DNA of 64,000 bases. It comes from CAWIJJ01 sp963836405. GTDB taxonomy: Bacteria; Acidobacteriota; Terriglobia; Bryobacterales; Bryobacteraceae. Position numbers and translations under genes: made by a program. Under the pieces are notes generated by a model. The model had not been told where the DNA came from. It ran no database searches and saw only the letters and a program-made list of their open reading frames with translations. How positions within the stretch are numbered: position 1 is the first letter of the stretch; each line of letters begins with the position of its first letter. Shown here one piece after another: positions 25,947 through 33,083 of the stretch. The stretch is from NCBI GenBank assembly GCA_963836405.1, contig CAWIJL010000003.1:496001-560000 (forward strand), given 5' to 3'.

Positions 25947-26316
25947 CGAGAGGTTTGCCGAACTAGCGCTGGCGCGTATCGGCAAAGCGATATTCGCCCT
26001 GGGAGTGGGCGGAATCGTCGTCGCATTTGTTTGGAAGGGCTGGACCTGGGGCGCCGGATTCGCCTTAGGCGCCGCCGCCTCCTGGTTAAATTTCCGGTTT
26101 CTCAAAAATCTGGTGGACACTCTGGCGGGCGTCCGTCCACGGAGGCGGCGCGTGGTCGTGATCGCAGCCCTCCGCTATGCCCTACTCGGCGGTGGAGCCT
26201 ATGTTATATTGATGTTTTCTCCGATCAGCATGGTGGCCACACTGGCCGGTCTGTTCGTTTCGGTGGCCGCGGTGATCGTCGAAATCCTGTTCCAACTGCT
26301 ATATGCACGAATCTGA
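25933..26316 (+). CDS. atpI: ATP synthase subunit I (AtpI)-like protein
   Basis: The 127-residue protein has four predicted transmembrane helices (about residues 17-32, 38-58, 77-95 and 98-120) and a basic loop RPRRRRVV between the second and third. This is the layout of AtpI-family proteins encoded directly before atpB, thought to assist assembly of the c-ring. It overlaps atpZ upstream and atpB downstream by 14 bases each, a strong indication of coupled translation. Sequence conservation in the family is low, so the call relies much on position. Confidence 0.8.
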   Translation: MTDPDERFAELALARIGKAIFALGVGGIVVAFVWKGWTWGAGFALGAAASWLNFRFLKNLVDTLAGVRPRRRRVVVIAALRYALLGGGAYVILMFSPISMVATLAGLFVSVAAVIVEILFQLLYARI

Positions 26317-27034
26317 ACTTTGGATCACAAAGATTTTCAACGATTACCTGGCGGGCCTCGGAAACGCGGCGCTCGGCTTGGTCGGGATGCACGCCGAACC
26401 GCGTCCCTGGGCCAACTTCATCGTCATGGAGTTGATCGTCGCCCTGATCGTCGTTGTGCTTTTCGCCTTCCTGCGGCCGCGCCTCTCGGTGAATGCGCCG
26501 GGCAAATTGCAGCATACCTTCGAACTGGTTTACGAGTTCCTCCAGGGACAGGCGGACGAGCAGATCGGACACAACGGCCGGCAGTACATCGCCTTTTTCG
26601 GAACTCTTTTTATCTTTATCCTGTTCGCCAATCTGATCGGCATCGTGCCGGGCTTCGAGTCCCCGACCATGGTGGCCTCGGTTCCGCTCGGCCTCGCCGT
26701 GGCGACGTTCTTCTATTACAACCTGGTGGGTTTTCAGGCGAACGGGGTGGGCAAGTACCTCGCTCATTTCGCCGGACCCATGCCCCTGCTCGCGCCGCTG
26801 ATGGTTCCCATCGAACTGATCAGCCACCTGGCCCGGCCGCTCTCTCTCACCATCCGCCTCTTCGCCAATATGTACGCCGGCGAGCAGGTGACGCTGGTGT
26901 TCCTGAGCCTGACTTATTTCCTGGTGCCCGCCGTATTCATGGGGCTTCACGTTTTCGTATCGTTCCTTCAGGCGTATATTTTCATGCTCCTGGCCATGAT
27001 GTATGTGGCGGGCGCGGTAGCGCACGAACATTAA
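26303..27034 (+). CDS. atpB: F0F1 ATP synthase subunit a
   Basis: Subunit a forms the proton or sodium half-channels of F0 beside the c-ring. The 243-residue protein has five to six hydrophobic segments and the family core LISHLARPLSLTIRLFANMYAGE, of which the essential Arg lies in the LTIRLFANM part, with FVSFLQAYIF near the C-terminus. FVLF-like motifs in the second helix also fit. It precedes atpE by 90 bases. No atpF, atpH, atpA, atpG, atpD or atpC is seen in the window, so the F1 half must be encoded elsewhere. Confidence 0.95.
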   Translation: MHESELWITKIFNDYLAGLGNAALGLVGMHAEPRPWANFIVMELIVALIVVVLFAFLRPRLSVNAPGKLQHTFELVYEFLQGQADEQIGHNGRQYIAFFGTLFIFILFANLIGIVPGFESPTMVASVPLGLAVATFFYYNLVGFQANGVGKYLAHFAGPMPLLAPLMVPIELISHLARPLSLTIRLFANMYAGEQVTLVFLSLTYFLVPAVFMGLHVFVSFLQAYIFMLLAMMYVAGAVAHEH

Positions 27035-27124
27035 TACCGGCTTTATGCCGCTCCTCCAGTGTGAGCCCGGCTGCAAGAGGATGACGGGGACCACCTCCTG
27101 GGAGCGATTTTTCAAGGAGAGTAC

Positions 27125-27439
27125 ATGAGCAAGAAGTTGTTGTATTTGACCATCCTGTTCCTGCTGTGCAGCGTGATGTCGTTCGCACAGGCACTGGGCA
27201 CACCCGACAATCCCACCGCCAACGGCCACTGGGTGCCGATCAGCGCAGGCTTCTCGATGGCGATCGCATCCGGACTCTGCGGTCTGGCACAGGCCAAAGC
27301 CGTCGCCTCCGCCGCCGAAGGGATGGCGCGTAATCCGGGAGCCGCTGCTGCCATCCGGTTCGCCCTGCTGCTGGGCCTGGTGCTGATCGAGTCGCTGGCG
27401 CTGTACACGCTCGTCATCATTATTCTGAAAGTCGGCTGA
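27125..27439 (+). CDS. atpE: F0F1 ATP synthase subunit c, with sodium-type ligand residues
   Basis: Subunit c forms the ion-translocating rotor ring. The 104-residue protein is longer than the usual 70-90 because of an N-terminal signal-like hydrophobic stretch (residues 4-21, ending in FAQA). The hairpin core follows: helix 1 with Gln56 in LAQAKAV, the AEGMARNP loop, and helix 2 with Glu89 in LIESLALY. Gln56, Glu89, Ser90 and Tyr94 have the same spacing as the Na+ ligands Gln32, Glu65, Ser66 and Tyr70 of Ilyobacter tartaricus. A good ribosome site (AAGGAG) precedes the ATG. Confidence 0.94.
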   Translation: MSKKLLYLTILFLLCSVMSFAQALGTPDNPTANGHWVPISAGFSMAIASGLCGLAQAKAVASAAEGMARNPGAAAAIRFALLLGLVLIESLALYTLVIIILKVG

Positions 27440-27453
27440 GTTTTTCCTGCCTT

Positions 27454-27480
27454 GCCGGGGCGGTCTCGCGCCGCCCTGGC
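27454..27480 (+). terminator. GC-rich hairpin after atpE
   Basis: A 10-bp inverted repeat (GCCGGGGCGG / CCGCCCTGGC, with one G-T pair) and a 7-base loop lies 14 bases after the atpE stop. A TTTTT run is 13 bases beyond the stem, too far for a textbook intrinsic terminator. It may end the atp operon, and also lies near the 3' end of the convergent rpiB. Confidence 0.45.
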
Positions 27481-27529
27481 GATCCTGCCTCGCTTTTTCC
27501 CACCCGCCCGCGTGAAACCGCAACTGATT

Positions 27530-27982
27530 TTAGCCGCAGAACTTTTCTTCGAATGCCGCGACTTTGCCGAGGCGCCGGCGGTGCCGTTCCGCGCCCGAGA
27601 ATCTCGCGTTCAGGTAATCGCGCACCAGGTCCACCGCCAGTTCCGCACCCACCACGCGCGCGCCCAGGCAGAAGACATTCACGTCGTCGTCTTCCACGCA
27701 CTGCCGCGCCGAGAAGCTGTCGTGGCAGGTGGCCGCGCGAATGCCTTTGAACTTGTTGGCCGCCACGCAAGCGCCCGCGCCGCTGCCGCAAATCAGCACC
27801 GCGCGCTGCGCCCTGCCCGACAGCACGGCTTCCGCCGAAGCCTTCGCGAAATCGGGATAGTCGACCGGGTCGGTGGAGCCGGTGCCCAGATCGGTGCCCT
27901 TGTGTCCCCACTTGTCCAACTCTTCGAGAATCCTCTGTTTGAGCGCGAAGCCCGCGTGATCCGACGCCACTGCCACGTCCAT
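27530..27982 (-). CDS. rpiB: Ribose-5-phosphate isomerase B
   Basis: RpiB interconverts ribose-5-phosphate and ribulose-5-phosphate in the pentose phosphate pathway. The 150-residue protein matches RpiB/LacAB family length. It has the N-terminal VAVASDHAGFALK, DLGTGSTDPVDYPDFA, ICGSGAGACVAANKFKGIRA (the sugar-phosphate loop, with Cys65 as likely base) and DDDVNVFCLGAR. It is convergent with atpE. Its start faces the divergent pseudo-esterase gene, 64 bases away. Confidence 0.94.
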   Translation of the reverse strand: MDVAVASDHAGFALKQRILEELDKWGHKGTDLGTGSTDPVDYPDFAKASAEAVLSGRAQRAVLICGSGAGACVAANKFKGIRAATCHDSFSARQCVEDDDVNVFCLGARVVGAELAVDLVRDYLNARFSGAERHRRRLGKVAAFEEKFCG

Positions 27983-28046
27983 CGCCTCACTATACCAGCG
28001 GCTCCGACGTTGCGGTTTCGGTCCGCGAAATGGTACGTACTCAATT

Positions 28047-29807
28047 GTGCTATTCCTCTTTGCGTGGGCCGCCGCATGGTGGTGGCAGCAGCCCGCTCCC
28101 GCCGCGCTACCGGCTTTTCAGGAAGCCTCGCAGGAAAGCCAGGTGCTGGGCGGCACGCGCCCTTACCGCATCCTCCTGCCGCCCGCTTATGCCGAATCGA
28201 AGACGCGCTACCCCGTCCTTTATTGGCTCACCGGCTACGAGCAGTCGAGCCCCGAAAGGGAAGCCGAATTCGCCAGCTACGTGGCTTCGCACGACCTGAT
28301 CGTGATCCAGGCCGGTCCGGTCGAAACCACCGGCGACTACCCGCTCTACATTCCCGAACTTATCGATCACGTGGATAGAACCCTGCGTACCGCCGCCGGC
28401 CGCGAGCACCGCGGTGTCACCGGTTTCGGCGGCGCCGGCTTCGCCGCATGGCTGTTCGCCGCCAAGTTTCCCGATCTGTTCGCGAGCGCATCGAATTTCG
28501 ACGGCCCTACCGAGGCGTCCGCCGGACCACGCGATTTTTCCGTGGAATACCGCCAGGACGATGCCTACGCGGACCTCGAAAGCGTGCGCACCCGCCTCGT
28601 GGCGTCGGCCTACGGTCCGCTCGCGTTCTATCATCGGCGCCTCGATTCGATTTGGCGCTACACGCTCCCCGGCCACCAAACGGCCGCACTCGACGCCGCG
28701 GCCCTCCCTCAAACTCTCGATTTCCACATGACCGCGTTTCACTTCACCCCGCCGCCGCCCGCCACCTTCACGCACTCCGATCCATGGCCGAACTTCTCCG
28801 TGTGGGGGTGGGAGGTGGTATCCAGCCGTAAGCAGCCGGGCTTCACGCTGCTCGAAAATGCCAGTGCCGCCGGCTTCCGCTCCTCGGTGCGCGAATGGCT
28901 TCCCGATGGCGCGGTGCTCTCCTCGGTGCGCCTTTCCATCACCTCGCCCCGAATCGCGCCTCCGGGCGCCGTCCGCACCGTCACCTACATCCGCCTCCGC
29001 GACGGCAACGTGCGCCGCGCCAACCAAAAGGCGGATGCGCGGGGACGGTTCACCTTCGACCTCGATGGCGACCTTTACGAAGTGGGCATCGCCGCGCCGC
29101 AAGTCCCGGTCATCGCCGCATCGGGCTACGATCTGGTCGGGGAGCCCTGGGCCACGGCAGGGCAGCCGGTGAAACTCAGGGTGCGGTTCTGGAACAAAGG
29201 CTCGGGCCGTTTCGTTGCAGGCGACGTGAATTGGGAAAGCCCCGGCGAAGCCGTCCGCGTCGAACCCGCCTCCTCGCGCCTGTTCGCCCTGGCAACCGGG
29301 GAATCCGGTTACCTGACGGTCACTGCGGTGCCGTCCGATCCCGCCCAGACCATGCTCCGCCTGGTAACCGGCGTGGGACCATCCCGGTTCGTTTTCGACG
29401 TGCCGCTCTTTCCCGCCGCTTCCCCGCCGCCGGTTTTCCGCATTGCCGACGGTGCCTCCGTCGAGGTGTACCAGCACGCCGTCGAGCGCACCCAGCAGGC
29501 CTTCGGAGCGGGCAACGGCGACGGCCACGCCTCGCCTGGCGAAACCTTCGCCATCCTCGTTCCGGACGGCGAATGGCTGCGGGCCGCCGAACTGTTCGGC
29601 GCCAATCCCTGCATCGACGACTCCCTGCGCGGCTCCGACTTGTGGGATTACTTCGACCGTTCCGGAGCCTCCGCCCGCTATTCGCTCCCCACCATCTCCC
29701 GCGACTGCGCTCCCGGCACGCCCATCCGCATGCTCGCCCGCATCCTCATGCCGGACTATCGCTACCGCTACTACACCATTCAATTCCCGGTCTGGTACGC
29801 GAACTGA
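28047..29807 (+). CDS. Secreted esterase-like protein lacking the nucleophile Ser
   Basis: The 586-residue protein uses a GTG start, because no in-frame ATG lies near. After a signal-like region (residues 1-21), residues 35-150 resemble the esterase D / S-formylglutathione hydrolase type of alpha/beta hydrolase (ILLPPAYAESKTRYPVLYWLTG, of which the YPVLYWLTG part is diagnostic). Where the family has G-x-S-x-G-G, this protein reads GFGGAGFAAW, so the nucleophile Ser is replaced by Gly. The C-terminal half contains beta-rich segments (GRFTFDLDGDLYEV, SGYLTVTAVPSDP) without a recognised family. It may be a binding rather than catalytic protein. Confidence 0.6.
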   Translation: MLFLFAWAAAWWWQQPAPAALPAFQEASQESQVLGGTRPYRILLPPAYAESKTRYPVLYWLTGYEQSSPEREAEFASYVASHDLIVIQAGPVETTGDYPLYIPELIDHVDRTLRTAAGREHRGVTGFGGAGFAAWLFAAKFPDLFASASNFDGPTEASAGPRDFSVEYRQDDAYADLESVRTRLVASAYGPLAFYHRRLDSIWRYTLPGHQTAALDAAALPQTLDFHMTAFHFTPPPPATFTHSDPWPNFSVWGWEVVSSRKQPGFTLLENASAAGFRSSVREWLPDGAVLSSVRLSITSPRIAPPGAVRTVTYIRLRDGNVRRANQKADARGRFTFDLDGDLYEVGIAAPQVPVIAASGYDLVGEPWATAGQPVKLRVRFWNKGSGRFVAGDVNWESPGEAVRVEPASSRLFALATGESGYLTVTAVPSDPAQTMLRLVTGVGPSRFVFDVPLFPAASPPPVFRIADGASVEVYQHAVERTQQAFGAGNGDGHASPGETFAILVPDGEWLRAAELFGANPCIDDSLRGSDLWDYFDRSGASARYSLPTISRDCAPGTPIRMLARILMPDYRYRYYTIQFPVWYAN

Positions 29808-29897
29808 CGCGCAATCGGGGATTCGGCCCTCCTACCCCGTTTATCCGATTCCCCCGGGCGCTATTTCGTCCTACAATACAGTCGGAAGGAGGCTGGC

Positions 29898-30155
29898 ATG
29901 AACCCTTTGGCTATCCTCATTTACGCGTTGGCCATCGGCCTTCCCGTGATTCTGCTCTTCCGGTTCCATTCCCAGGCATGGTACTGGCACTTGCTTGCGA
30001 TCGCTTCCGGATTGCTGCTCGGCTTTATCCCCACACCGCCCGAACTGAAAACCGTGACCTTCGACATGTTGTTCGGCGGTGTCTTCATCGCCCTGATGGT
30101 TTGGGGCATCGGCGGGCTGATCGTGTACCGCCCGCACCGCACCAGGCACGCATAG
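29898..30155 (+). CDS. Small two- to three-helix membrane protein, unknown function
   Basis: This 85-residue protein has three hydrophobic stretches (about residues 5-20, 28-45 and 55-76) separated by short polar loops and ends in a basic RPHRTRHA tail. GGAGGCTGGC upstream holds a ribosome site (GGAGG at 29886-29890). I do not recognise a family. It lies alone between the pseudo-esterase gene and a secreted protein gene on -. Good codon use and the ribosome site support it as real. Confidence 0.62.
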   Translation: MNPLAILIYALAIGLPVILLFRFHSQAWYWHLLAIASGLLLGFIPTPPELKTVTFDMLFGGVFIALMVWGIGGLIVYRPHRTRHA

Positions 30156-30197
30156 GCGTCGCGCGGAGTTTCGCAATTCCTGCCCGCGGGGCAGGCG

Positions 30198-30647
30198 CTA
30201 TTTCTTTGCCGGAGTGATGTCGGTGACCGGGAGGTCCCAGTGCGCGAGCAGGATCTCGAAGCGCCGCTGCTCCTCGCGCTCGAAATTATCCCGGTCCGGC
30301 CAGAGTTCGCGGATCAGCCGCTGTTCGTCCGGATTGGACGTGGTGGCAACCGTGGAGTTCTTGAACCGGATCGTGACCCGGAAGTCCCAACGGCCGTCCT
30401 CGGTGGTGTGATTGGCGGGCTGCTCGATCTTTACCGAAACCATGCGGCCGCTTTCGACATTCTTCTGAAGCAGCGGGTAGTGGTTCTTGAGGAACAGTTG
30501 CAGGAACTCCTGCTGATGGCCCCATTGGACTTTGTAGTAATACTCCATCGTGTAGGGCTGGTCTCCGGAGGGTTGCGGCGGTGCGCCCTGGGCAAGCAGA
30601 GGCGCCCCGGCCGCCGTAAACAATAGCGTCAAGAGCAGGTATTTCAT
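30198..30647 (-). CDS. Small secreted protein, unknown function
   Basis: The 149-residue protein has a clear signal peptide (residues 1-19, ending in LLAQG), followed by a charged soluble domain rich in aromatic residues: YTMEYYYKVQWGHQQEFLQL, of which the YYYKVQWG part is striking. Later stretches include DGRWDFRVTIRFKNS and RELWPDRDNFEREEQRRF. The composition suggests a compact alpha+beta fold such as a dimeric ferredoxin-like barrel, but that is only a guess. The gene shares its orientation with the GH28 gene just upstream on the same strand. Confidence 0.7.
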   Translation of the reverse strand: MKYLLLTLLFTAAGAPLLAQGAPPQPSGDQPYTMEYYYKVQWGHQQEFLQLFLKNHYPLLQKNVESGRMVSVKIEQPANHTTEDGRWDFRVTIRFKNSTVATTSNPDEQRLIRELWPDRDNFEREEQRRFEILLAHWDLPVTDITPAKK

Positions 30648-30675
30648 CGTTCCTCCCTTTTCGCGAACCGCGCCG

Positions 30676-32061
30676 CTACAGCGGCGCTTCCCGAACCCTT
30701 TCCTTCACAACCGCGGGAACCCCGGCGGCCCGGGCGCCCGCGCTGCCGCGGAACCCGTCCATTTGCAGGCCCTCGACATCGCGCAGCACCAGCGCGCTGC
30801 CCCATGCCGGCTCCGGAGCCGACTCGTCCCAGCTTATGTCGATGTCGCGCAGCACCAGGCCGTTCACGCGTTCGATCGCCATGCCGTGCGTGGCGCGCTT
30901 GTCGGGACGGTTCTCCGGTAGCATCTTGACGCGCAGTCCCCGGATCGTGATGTTCTCGAGCGGTCTATCCGCCTGCCCGGAGATCAGGGATGTACCGCGC
31001 GCCGTGCCGCCGGCACCGTCGATCGTCACGTTTTGGATGCGGCCCAGCGCCGACCCCGGTGATCGCCTCTTCAACACGAACTTGAACACCTCCGCGCTGC
31101 CCCACCAGTTCCAATGGCGGCGGTTCAGCTCGAATGTGACGTTCTGAAAACGGATGTCGCTCACCGTGGCGCCGTCCTGCACGTTGATGCCGAACACCTT
31201 GTTGGAATTACGCACCACGATGTTCGAGAACACCACATGCCGGATGTCGGCATTCGTCTCCGTGCCGATCATCATGGCCGTGGACGACGAGGTCAGTATG
31301 CAGTTGGTGACGGTGATGTTCTCGGTCGGCTTCACCGGACGCGGGTTCGCGCCGGCGCCCCCCGGCCGCCACGCCTGCGTCTTCAGGACAATCGCGTCGT
31401 CGGCCGTGACGATGGTGGAGTCCGAAATGGAGACGTTGGATGTGGAGACGATGTCGATCCCGTCCGCGTTCACGCCTTTCTCGAGATCGGAATAAATAGA
31501 AACGCCGCGAATCCATACCCGGTCGCAATCCTGCAGCCGCACCGTCCACAGCGGCGCGTTCACCAGACGAACATCCTCGATGCGGATCTCCTCGGAATCC
31601 CGCAACACTACGTTGTACTTCTGCACGCCGGTGCGGTAATACCTTTTCATCTCGACGCCGGCCCTTCGCGCGATCTCCATCTCTTCGCGGATCTCGCCGT
31701 CGATTCCGCGCGCGTCCACGTACTCGTATTGCGCCTGGCCGTCGATGGTGCCGCGGCCGGTGATGGCGATGTTACGCGCGCCCATCGCATTGATCAGCGC
31801 GGGCACGCCGGACGGCCAATCGGCGGGATTCCGGCTCAGCGCAATCCTGGCCCCGGCCTCCAGCCGCAGTTCTACATTGTCCTTGAGCCAGAGCGGTCCG
31901 GTGACGTACTCGCCGGGCGGCAGGTAGGCGACACCCCCGCCCTTTCCCGAGCACGCGTCGATGGCCGCCTGCACGCCTTCCGTCGTCGGCTTCTCCGGTA
32001 CGCACCACGTCTGAGCCAGCGCCGCCGCCACCGGCAGCAGGAACAGAATCGCCGCTTTCAT
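30676..32061 (-). CDS. Secreted glycoside hydrolase family 28 (polygalacturonase-like)
   Basis: The 461-residue protein has a signal peptide (residues 1-17) and a right-handed parallel beta-helix made of repeated short strands, typical of GH28 pectinases. Visible pieces are VQAAIDACSGKGGGVAYLPPG, of which the GGGVAYLPPG part is classical, LEAGARIALS, GRGTIDGQ, VNADGIDIVS and TADDAIVLK. The last two correspond to the NTD/DGID and DD positions that carry the catalytic acids in the family. It probably cleaves galacturonan or rhamnogalacturonan in the periplasm or outside. The ATG at 32061 is preferred to one at 32103, since it gives a clean signal peptide. Confidence 0.87.
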   Translation of the reverse strand: MKAAILFLLPVAAALAQTWCVPEKPTTEGVQAAIDACSGKGGGVAYLPPGEYVTGPLWLKDNVELRLEAGARIALSRNPADWPSGVPALINAMGARNIAITGRGTIDGQAQYEYVDARGIDGEIREEMEIARRAGVEMKRYYRTGVQKYNVVLRDSEEIRIEDVRLVNAPLWTVRLQDCDRVWIRGVSIYSDLEKGVNADGIDIVSTSNVSISDSTIVTADDAIVLKTQAWRPGGAGANPRPVKPTENITVTNCILTSSSTAMMIGTETNADIRHVVFSNIVVRNSNKVFGINVQDGATVSDIRFQNVTFELNRRHWNWWGSAEVFKFVLKRRSPGSALGRIQNVTIDGAGGTARGTSLISGQADRPLENITIRGLRVKMLPENRPDKRATHGMAIERVNGLVLRDIDISWDESAPEPAWGSALVLRDVEGLQMDGFRGSAGARAAGVPAVVKERVREAPL

Positions 32062-32132
32062 GGAAGCCATCATAGTCCATGGCGGGCGGCAGGGCACTTG
32101 CAAGGGTCGCGGGCAAGTTACAATTCGGGTTG

Positions 32133-33062
32133 ATGCGACGGCGCTCGGCGATCCGCAACGGCCTGGAATACTGCGTGGCGCTCGTGGCCGTCAAGTCCCT
32201 CGAATATTCTCCGTCCCCGATCGCGTTTTGGCTCGGCTCCCGCTACGCTTCGCTGCTCGACCTTGCCGTCCCCCGGCTGCGCCGCGTCGCGTTGCGCAAT
32301 CTCTCGCTGGCCATGCCGCAGTTGACCGATCCGGAGCGGCGGCGAATCGTCGACGGCGTTTTCTGCTCCATCGGGCGGCTGCTGGTGGTCTTCGCACGCT
32401 TCCCGCGCATTCGCCGTGACAGTCTTTCACGCTGGATCCGGCTCGAAGGCGGAGAGCACTTCGAAGAGGCCCTCCGGCGCGGACGCGGCGTGCTCTTCGC
32501 CACCGCCCATCTCGGCAATTGGGAGTTGAGCGCCTTTGCCCACGCCTTTTTCGCTTCGCCGATGAACGTGATTGCGCGGCCGCTCGACAATCCCTGGATC
32601 GACGCGCTGGTGGAGCGGCGCCGCGCCCTCTCCGGCAACCGTGTCATCCTCAAAAAAGACTTCGCCCGCTCCATCCTCAAAGCCCTCGCCGCCAACCAGG
32701 CCGTCGGCGTCCTGGTGGACCAGAACGCCGCGCCCGAGAACGGCGCCTTTGTCGATTTTTTCGGCATGCGCGCGTGTGCCGGCACCGGCTTCGCGAAACT
32801 GGCCGCCCGCAGCGGCGCCGCCGTCATTCCCGGTTTCGCGTTGTGGCTCGAAGAAGAGCGACGGTACGTGCTCCGCTTCTATCCGCCGCTTCCGGTCACG
32901 GGCGATCCCGCCGCCGATACGCAAGCGCTCCAGTCGTGTCTCGAAAGGGTAATCCGTGATTACCCCGACCAGTGGCTCTGGATTCACCGCCGCTGGAAAA
33001 CCAGGCCCGCCGGCGAGCCGTCGTTGTATGAATGTACACCCGAAACGCCGGAACTCGTGTAG
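32133..33062 (+). CDS. LpxL/HtrB-like lysophospholipid acyltransferase
   Basis: The protein, about 309 residues, belongs to the lauroyl/myristoyl acyltransferase family that acylates lipid A precursors or related lipids at the inner membrane. It shows the HX4E-type catalytic motif in ATAHLGNWELS, then GVLVDQNAAPENGAFVDFFG (of which the VLVDQNA part fits the family) and a C-terminal DQWLWIHRRWKTRP, typical of LpxL/LpxM. An alternative start at 32079 would add 18 residues; neither has a strong ribosome site. The gene is 21 bases before the sensor kinase gene and they may be cotranscribed. Lipid A as substrate is an inference. Confidence 0.85.
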   Translation: MRRRSAIRNGLEYCVALVAVKSLEYSPSPIAFWLGSRYASLLDLAVPRLRRVALRNLSLAMPQLTDPERRRIVDGVFCSIGRLLVVFARFPRIRRDSLSRWIRLEGGEHFEEALRRGRGVLFATAHLGNWELSAFAHAFFASPMNVIARPLDNPWIDALVERRRALSGNRVILKKDFARSILKALAANQAVGVLVDQNAAPENGAFVDFFGMRACAGTGFAKLAARSGAAVIPGFALWLEEERRYVLRFYPPLPVTGDPAADTQALQSCLERVIRDYPDQWLWIHRRWKTRPAGEPSLYECTPETPELV

Positions 33063-33083
33063 TATCCTGAAGCCGGACCCCCG

